Translations under genes and position numbers: made by a program
The notes under the pieces: model-generated
The model's input: the letters and a program-made list of their open reading frames with translations, nothing else
What the model was told of the DNA's origin: nothing
The model's database searches: none
In this document: positions 61,181 to 64,000 of the stretch, piece after piece
How positions within the stretch are numbered: the first letter of the stretch is position 1
How the letters are laid out: each line of letters opens with the position of its first letter
NCBI GenBank assembly: GCA_030123545.1
Contig: CP126124.1
Span: forward strand, 124,001-188,000
Reading direction: 5' to 3'
Length of the DNA: 64,000 nt
Source of the DNA: Burkholderiaceae bacterium
GTDB lineage: Bacteria; Pseudomonadota; Gammaproteobacteria; Burkholderiales; Burkholderiaceae_C

Positions 61181-62407
61181 CTACTTGATCCACAGCCGCA
61201 GCGCATCCCAGGCGCGGCCGAACACGCCGGCCTGCTCGACCGGCGCGAGCACCACCAGCGGCACGTCGACCAGCGGCTGGTCGCCGAGCGACACCTTCAG
61301 CGTGCCGACCGGCTGGCCCTTGGCGAACGGCGCCACCAGCGGATCGGGCCGCGCGACCTCGGTCTTGATCTTGGCCGCGCTCCCCGAAGGCACGGCGACC
61401 ACGATGCCCTGCGGACGACCCAGCTTCAGCACGTTTTCCTTGCCCTTCCAGACATTGGGCGTGACCGCCGGCTGGTTCGGTCCGAACAACTGGATGTCGT
61501 CGTACGCGGTATAGGCCCAGTTCAGCAGCTTCTGCGTTTCGCTCAGGCGCGCGTTCCAGGACTTCGCCCCGAGTTCGATCACCATCACCCGGCGCGGCCC
61601 GACGTTCGGGAAGTCGCGCGCGGCGGTGGCGATCAGGCAGTAGCCGGCCTCCGCGGTATGGCCGGTCTTCATGCCGTTCACCGACGGATCGCTGAACAGC
61701 AGGCCGTTGCGATTCGTGTCGTTGCTCGGCGGCGTGCCCGGATAGTGGTACTTCTTGATCGCGAAGTAATGCATGTCCTGCGGAAAGTCGTTCATCAGGT
61801 GGCTGACCAGGATGCTCAGGTCACGCGCGGTGGTCACGTGTCCCGGCTCGGGCATGCCGTCCGGGTTCTTGTACGTGGTCGACTTCATGCCCAGCGCCTT
61901 CGCCTCGTCGTTCATCATCTGCACGAAGTGCTCGACGCTGCCGCCCACGCCTTCGGCCAGCACGACCGAGGCATCGTTGCCCGACTGCACGATCATGCCC
62001 TTGAGCAGATCGTCGACCGGCACCTGCATCTTCGGATCGATGAACATGCGCGAGCCCAGGGTCTTCCAGGCCCGCACGCTGACCGGCAGCGCCTGCGTCG
62101 GCGTGATCTTCTTCGCGCGCAGCGCGTCGAACACCAGATAGGCGGTCATCAGCTTGGTCAGCGAGGCCGGCTCCACCGGCGCGTCGATGTTCTTCTGCGC
62201 GAGGATCTGGTGCGCCGTGACGTCCATCACCAGGTACGTGGGCAGCGCAACGTCGGGCGGCTGCGGCAGCGTTGAAGGCGCAGGCGTGGCCGCAGCCGGC
62301 ACTGCTGCGGGCTCAGCCGCGCCGGTGGCGGTGGCGGCGAGCAGGGCCGCGGGCGCGATCGCGGCGGCAAGGACGATGGAATGAAGCAGGGAGAAATGGC
62401 GTTTCAT
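61181..62407 (-). CDS. dacC: D-alanyl-D-alanine carboxypeptidase (PBP5/6 family)
   Basis: The protein has 408 residues. The signal peptide (about 1-31) is followed by a Pro/Ala-rich linker. The penicillin-binding motifs are S82-L-T-K85 in EPASLTKLM, SGN at 142-144 in VQSGNDAS, and KTG at 247-249 in NGMKTGHTAEAG. A C-terminal beta domain ends in an amphipathic helix (FGRAWDALRLWIK) that binds the inner membrane. It trims the terminal D-Ala of peptidoglycan pentapeptides. In relatives this gene often sits beside the D-amino-acid aminotransferase; here it lies 17 kb away. Symbol assigned by family habit. Confidence 0.94.
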   Translation of the reverse strand: MKRHFSLLHSIVLAAAIAPAALLAATATGAAEPAAVPAAATPAPSTLPQPPDVALPTYLVMDVTAHQILAQKNIDAPVEPASLTKLMTAYLVFDALRAKKITPTQALPVSVRAWKTLGSRMFIDPKMQVPVDDLLKGMIVQSGNDASVVLAEGVGGSVEHFVQMMNDEAKALGMKSTTYKNPDGMPEPGHVTTARDLSILVSHLMNDFPQDMHYFAIKKYHYPGTPPSNDTNRNGLLFSDPSVNGMKTGHTAEAGYCLIATAARDFPNVGPRRVMVIELGAKSWNARLSETQKLLNWAYTAYDDIQLFGPNQPAVTPNVWKGKENVLKLGRPQGIVVAVPSGSAAKIKTEVARPDPLVAPFAKGQPVGTLKVSLGDQPLVDVPLVVLAPVEQAGVFGRAWDALRLWIK

Positions 62408-62509
62408 GAGGCTGGGCGACCGCAGGGTCGAAAGAGGGAAGAACGGGATCGGAAAAGGTGAAACAGACGAAGAGCGGGAAGGCGGCGCTGCCGTTCAGAC
62501 CGTGCGCGC

Positions 62510-62527
62510 CGCGTGAAGTTTCACGCG
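62510..62527. repeat. Perfect inverted repeat between hydrolase and dacC genes
   Basis: CGCGTGAA (62510-62517), GT, TTCACGCG (62520-62527) as an 18-base palindrome. It lies 23 bases past the hydrolase stop and about 103 bases before dacC. No T-run is present on the minus strand. It may be an operator for dacC or a 3' stabilising hairpin for the hydrolase message. Confidence 0.4.
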
Positions 62528-62549
62528 CGCAGGGCATCAACCCGGGACT

Positions 62550-63179
62550 TCAGGCGCGCAGATGGCGCAGCACGAGGCTCTTGAGCAGCGGCAATTGTCC
62601 ATGAAAAAAATGACCGCCGCCGGGGACGACCGTGATCGGAAGCGTCTGCGGCCGCGCCCAGTCCATCACCGCCGCGAGCGGCACGGTGTCGTCCTGCTCG
62701 CCATGCAGCACCAGGCTGCGTTCGTGCAATTCGGCCGGCAGCGCGGCCACCTCGAAACGCGTTGCGGCGGTGCCGACCAGGACGATTTTCTCGACCGCGC
62801 GTGCGGGCCAGAACGATGCGATCGCATGGCTCGCGACGAACGCGCCGAATGAGAACCCGGCCAGCGCCAGCGGCCCACCCGGCGCGACCTGGTCGATCAG
62901 CGCGAGCATGTCGGCGCACTCGCCGCGGCCTTCGTCGTGCACGCCGGCACTGGCGCCGACACCGCGGAAATTGAAGCGCACCGCGCTCCAGCCCGACTGC
63001 ACGAACGCGCGCGCCAGCGTCTGCACGACCTTGTTGTCCATCGTGCCGCCGAACAGCGGATGCGGATGCGCGATCACGGCCACACCGCGCGACGCGGCCT
63101 CGTCCAGCGGATCGTCGGACGCCGCCTCGATCGCGCCGGCGGCGCCGCGCAGCATCAGTCTGCGGGTTCGGATGTTCAC
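62550..63179 (-). CDS. Alpha/beta hydrolase (dienelactone-hydrolase-like)
   Basis: The protein has 209 residues. Features are AVIAHPHPLFGGTMDNKVVQ near the start, FNFRGVGASAG, the nucleophile elbow AGFSFGAFVAS, the acid in HGEQDDTVPL and the His in VPGGGHFFHG. This is the compact COG2945-type hydrolase. The substrate is unknown; an esterase or lactonase acting in the cytoplasm is likely. It follows the ferredoxin gene after a 108-base gap holding an AT-rich mini-repeat and a hairpin. Confidence 0.88.
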   Translation of the reverse strand: MNIRTRRLMLRGAAGAIEAASDDPLDEAASRGVAVIAHPHPLFGGTMDNKVVQTLARAFVQSGWSAVRFNFRGVGASAGVHDEGRGECADMLALIDQVAPGGPLALAGFSFGAFVASHAIASFWPARAVEKIVLVGTAATRFEVAALPAELHERSLVLHGEQDDTVPLAAVMDWARPQTLPITVVPGGGHFFHGQLPLLKSLVLRHLRA

Positions 63180-63183
63180 TCGT

Positions 63184-63227
63184 TTGCTATCATTAGAGTA
63201 GCTAAATACACATAGCCCGAGCGGGCT
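63184..63227. repeat. AT-rich mini-repeat and adjacent hairpin upstream of the hydrolase gene
   Basis: TTGCTATCATTAGAGTAGCTAA (63183-63204) keeps the GCTA...TAGC frame of the mini-repeat family. Ten bases on is AGCCCG-AG-CGGGCT (63214-63227), a 6-bp GC stem. Read on the minus strand the hairpin comes just after the ferredoxin gene and the mini-repeat just before the hydrolase ATG, so they could act as terminator and leader. Confidence 0.45.
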
Positions 63228-63287
63228 TCATCCATGTTTTGCTTGTGAAATACGGTCAGCGCCCGACTGCGCGCACCGGCCGCATCG

Positions 63288-63647
63288 TCATCGTCCCATG
63301 TGCGGCGGAATCAGCAGACGCTCGACCACGCGCCCTTGCTTCAGGTGCGACTCGACGATCTCGGCTATGTCCTGCTCGTCGACGTAGCTGTACCAGACCG
63401 CCTCCGGATAGACCACGACGACCGGGCCGGCGGAGCAGCGGTCCATGCAGCCGGCCTTGTTCACCCGCACCCGGCCCGGGCCGGTCAGCCCGGCGGCCTT
63501 CACCAGCGCCTTGCAGCGCTCGAAGCCGCGCTGCGCGCCATGGTCGGCACAGCAGTTCTCGCCGTTGGCGCGCTGGTTCAGGCAGAAGAAAACGTGGCGC
63601 TCGTAGTACGAGCCGGGACGGGTGGCGGGAGCTTGCGGCGAATCCAT
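63288..63647 (-). CDS. Thioredoxin-like [2Fe-2S] ferredoxin
   Basis: The protein has 119 residues. The thioredoxin-like ferredoxin pattern is seen: YYERHVFFCLNQRANGENCC near the start, a helix RGFERCKALVKAAGL, and the second ligand pair in VNKAGCMDRCSAGPVVVVYPE. The cluster is probably held by the cysteine of the first motif plus the C-x(3)-C pair. Its electron partner is unknown. It starts 4 bases after the membrane-protein gene and is probably co-transcribed with it. Confidence 0.9.
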   Translation of the reverse strand: MDSPQAPATRPGSYYERHVFFCLNQRANGENCCADHGAQRGFERCKALVKAAGLTGPGRVRVNKAGCMDRCSAGPVVVVYPEAVWYSYVDEQDIAEIVESHLKQGRVVERLLIPPHMGR

Positions 63648-63651
63648 CGGG

Positions 63652-64000
63652 CTATTGTAGGTTTCGGGGCCGCCGCAAGGCCCGCAGCGTCAGATACGCG
63701 AGCGTCATGTACGGCCAGAACCAGCCGAGCCACTGGATCACGCCGTGAAAGCGGATGAAGCGGCCCTGCTCCCAGGTCTGCAGCGTCTGCGAAAAATAGA
63801 CACTGGCCGGCGCCTGGTTCAGCAGCACCAGATCGAGCACGATCGCCAGCGCCAGCAGCAACGCGCAGGCGCGCGGCGGCAGCGGCAGCAGCGCCAGGCC
63901 CACCGGCAGCGCGAGCACCAGGCCGAGCTGCACCGGCAGCGAGAACCAGTTCCACGCGTGCGTCGGCCCGAAGCTGAGCGCGTTCGACAGCCCGGTCGCG
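63652..64000 (-). CDS. Membrane protein, C-terminal part (VanZ-like, cut by window)
   Basis: The frame is open to the window edge. The visible C-terminal 115 residues begin ATGLSNALSFGPTHAWNWFS. Two or three hydrophobic segments are seen (LGLVLALPVGLALLPL, CALLLALAIVLDLVLL and WFWPYMTLAYLTLRAL), with the polar stretch YFSQTLQTWEQGRFIRFHG between the last two. I tentatively place it with VanZ-like proteins of Burkholderiales by memory of that stretch, which is weak. It is upstream of and tightly linked to the ferredoxin gene. Confidence 0.65.
   Translation of the reverse strand, partial: ATGLSNALSFGPTHAWNWFSLPVQLGLVLALPVGLALLPLPPRACALLLALAIVLDLVLLNQAPASVYFSQTLQTWEQGRFIRFHGVIQWLGWFWPYMTLAYLTLRALRRPRNLQ

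Overview
The window is about 64 kb of high-GC DNA with the housekeeping gene content and order of a betaproteobacterium (Burkholderiales). It looks most like the Comamonadaceae. The grounds are the uninterrupted atpIBEFHAGDC operon, fabA-fabB, the pilT-pilU-oxidoreductase block, a permease-less PTS of the EIIA-Man/HPr/EI type, and two families of small dispersed repeats that resemble elements I recall from comamonad genomes. No phage, transposase, plasmid or CRISPR feature was found. The genus assignment is inference.

Region 1 (1-13.6 kb) is an exopolysaccharide locus made of two convergent operons. The plus-strand operon runs from the cut-off end of a priming sugar-phosphate transferase through epsL (outer-membrane barrel), epsE (export pore), epsF (chain length), epsG (BY-kinase-like ATPase) and a WecG/TagA glycosyltransferase. 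The minus-strand operon starts with a 97-residue secreted protein whose C-terminus resembles a sorting tail. It continues with a Wzx-type flippase, a Wzy/O-antigen-ligase-type polymerase, two GT2 enzymes, one GT4 enzyme and a methyltransferase. Together these could prime, build, flip, polymerise and export one polymer. Eps proteins of this kind usually accompany exosortase B, but no exosortase is present in the window.

Region 2 (13.9-25.3 kb) holds a PAS-GGDEF-EAL c-di-GMP protein, then putA with a divergent Lrp-type regulator and a good sigma70 promoter between them. An unrecognised protein, yggS, the twitching ATPases pilT and pilU, and a beta-hydroxyacid dehydrogenase follow. Region 3 (25.4-35 kb) carries dolP-diaA-yraN divergent from rsmI, tRNA-Arg(CCG), fabB-fabA, a membrane cytochrome c, a YheT-type hydrolase, a SnoaL-like protein, and lemA with two TPM-domain genes. 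Region 4 (35-43 kb) is a cyclic-nucleotide-binding protein followed by the whole ATP synthase operon on the minus strand, with a clear terminator after atpC and a consensus -10 before atpI.

Region 5 (43-50.8 kb) has a class IV aminotransferase, ybeD and lipB (no lipA in the window), an EamA transporter, the ptsI-ptsH-EIIA-lipoprotein operon, a TlpA-like thioredoxin, a GNAT protein and a peroxiredoxin. Region 6 (50.9-61 kb) is a continuous minus-strand ribosomal block: rpsL, rpsG, fusA, tuf, rpsJ, then rplC-rplD-rplW-rplB-rpsS-rplV-rpsC-rplP-rpmC-rpsQ. Good promoters are visible before rpsL and before rplC. Region 7 (61-64 kb) has dacC, an alpha/beta hydrolase, a thioredoxin-like [2Fe-2S] ferredoxin and the end of a membrane protein cut by the window.

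The least expected signal is a set of short AT-rich GCTAT...ATAGC palindromes. Some lie between genes. Others lie in frame inside putA (twice), the aminotransferase, the 3-hydroxyisobutyrate-dehydrogenase-like gene and a TPM gene, where they encode short peptide insertions.
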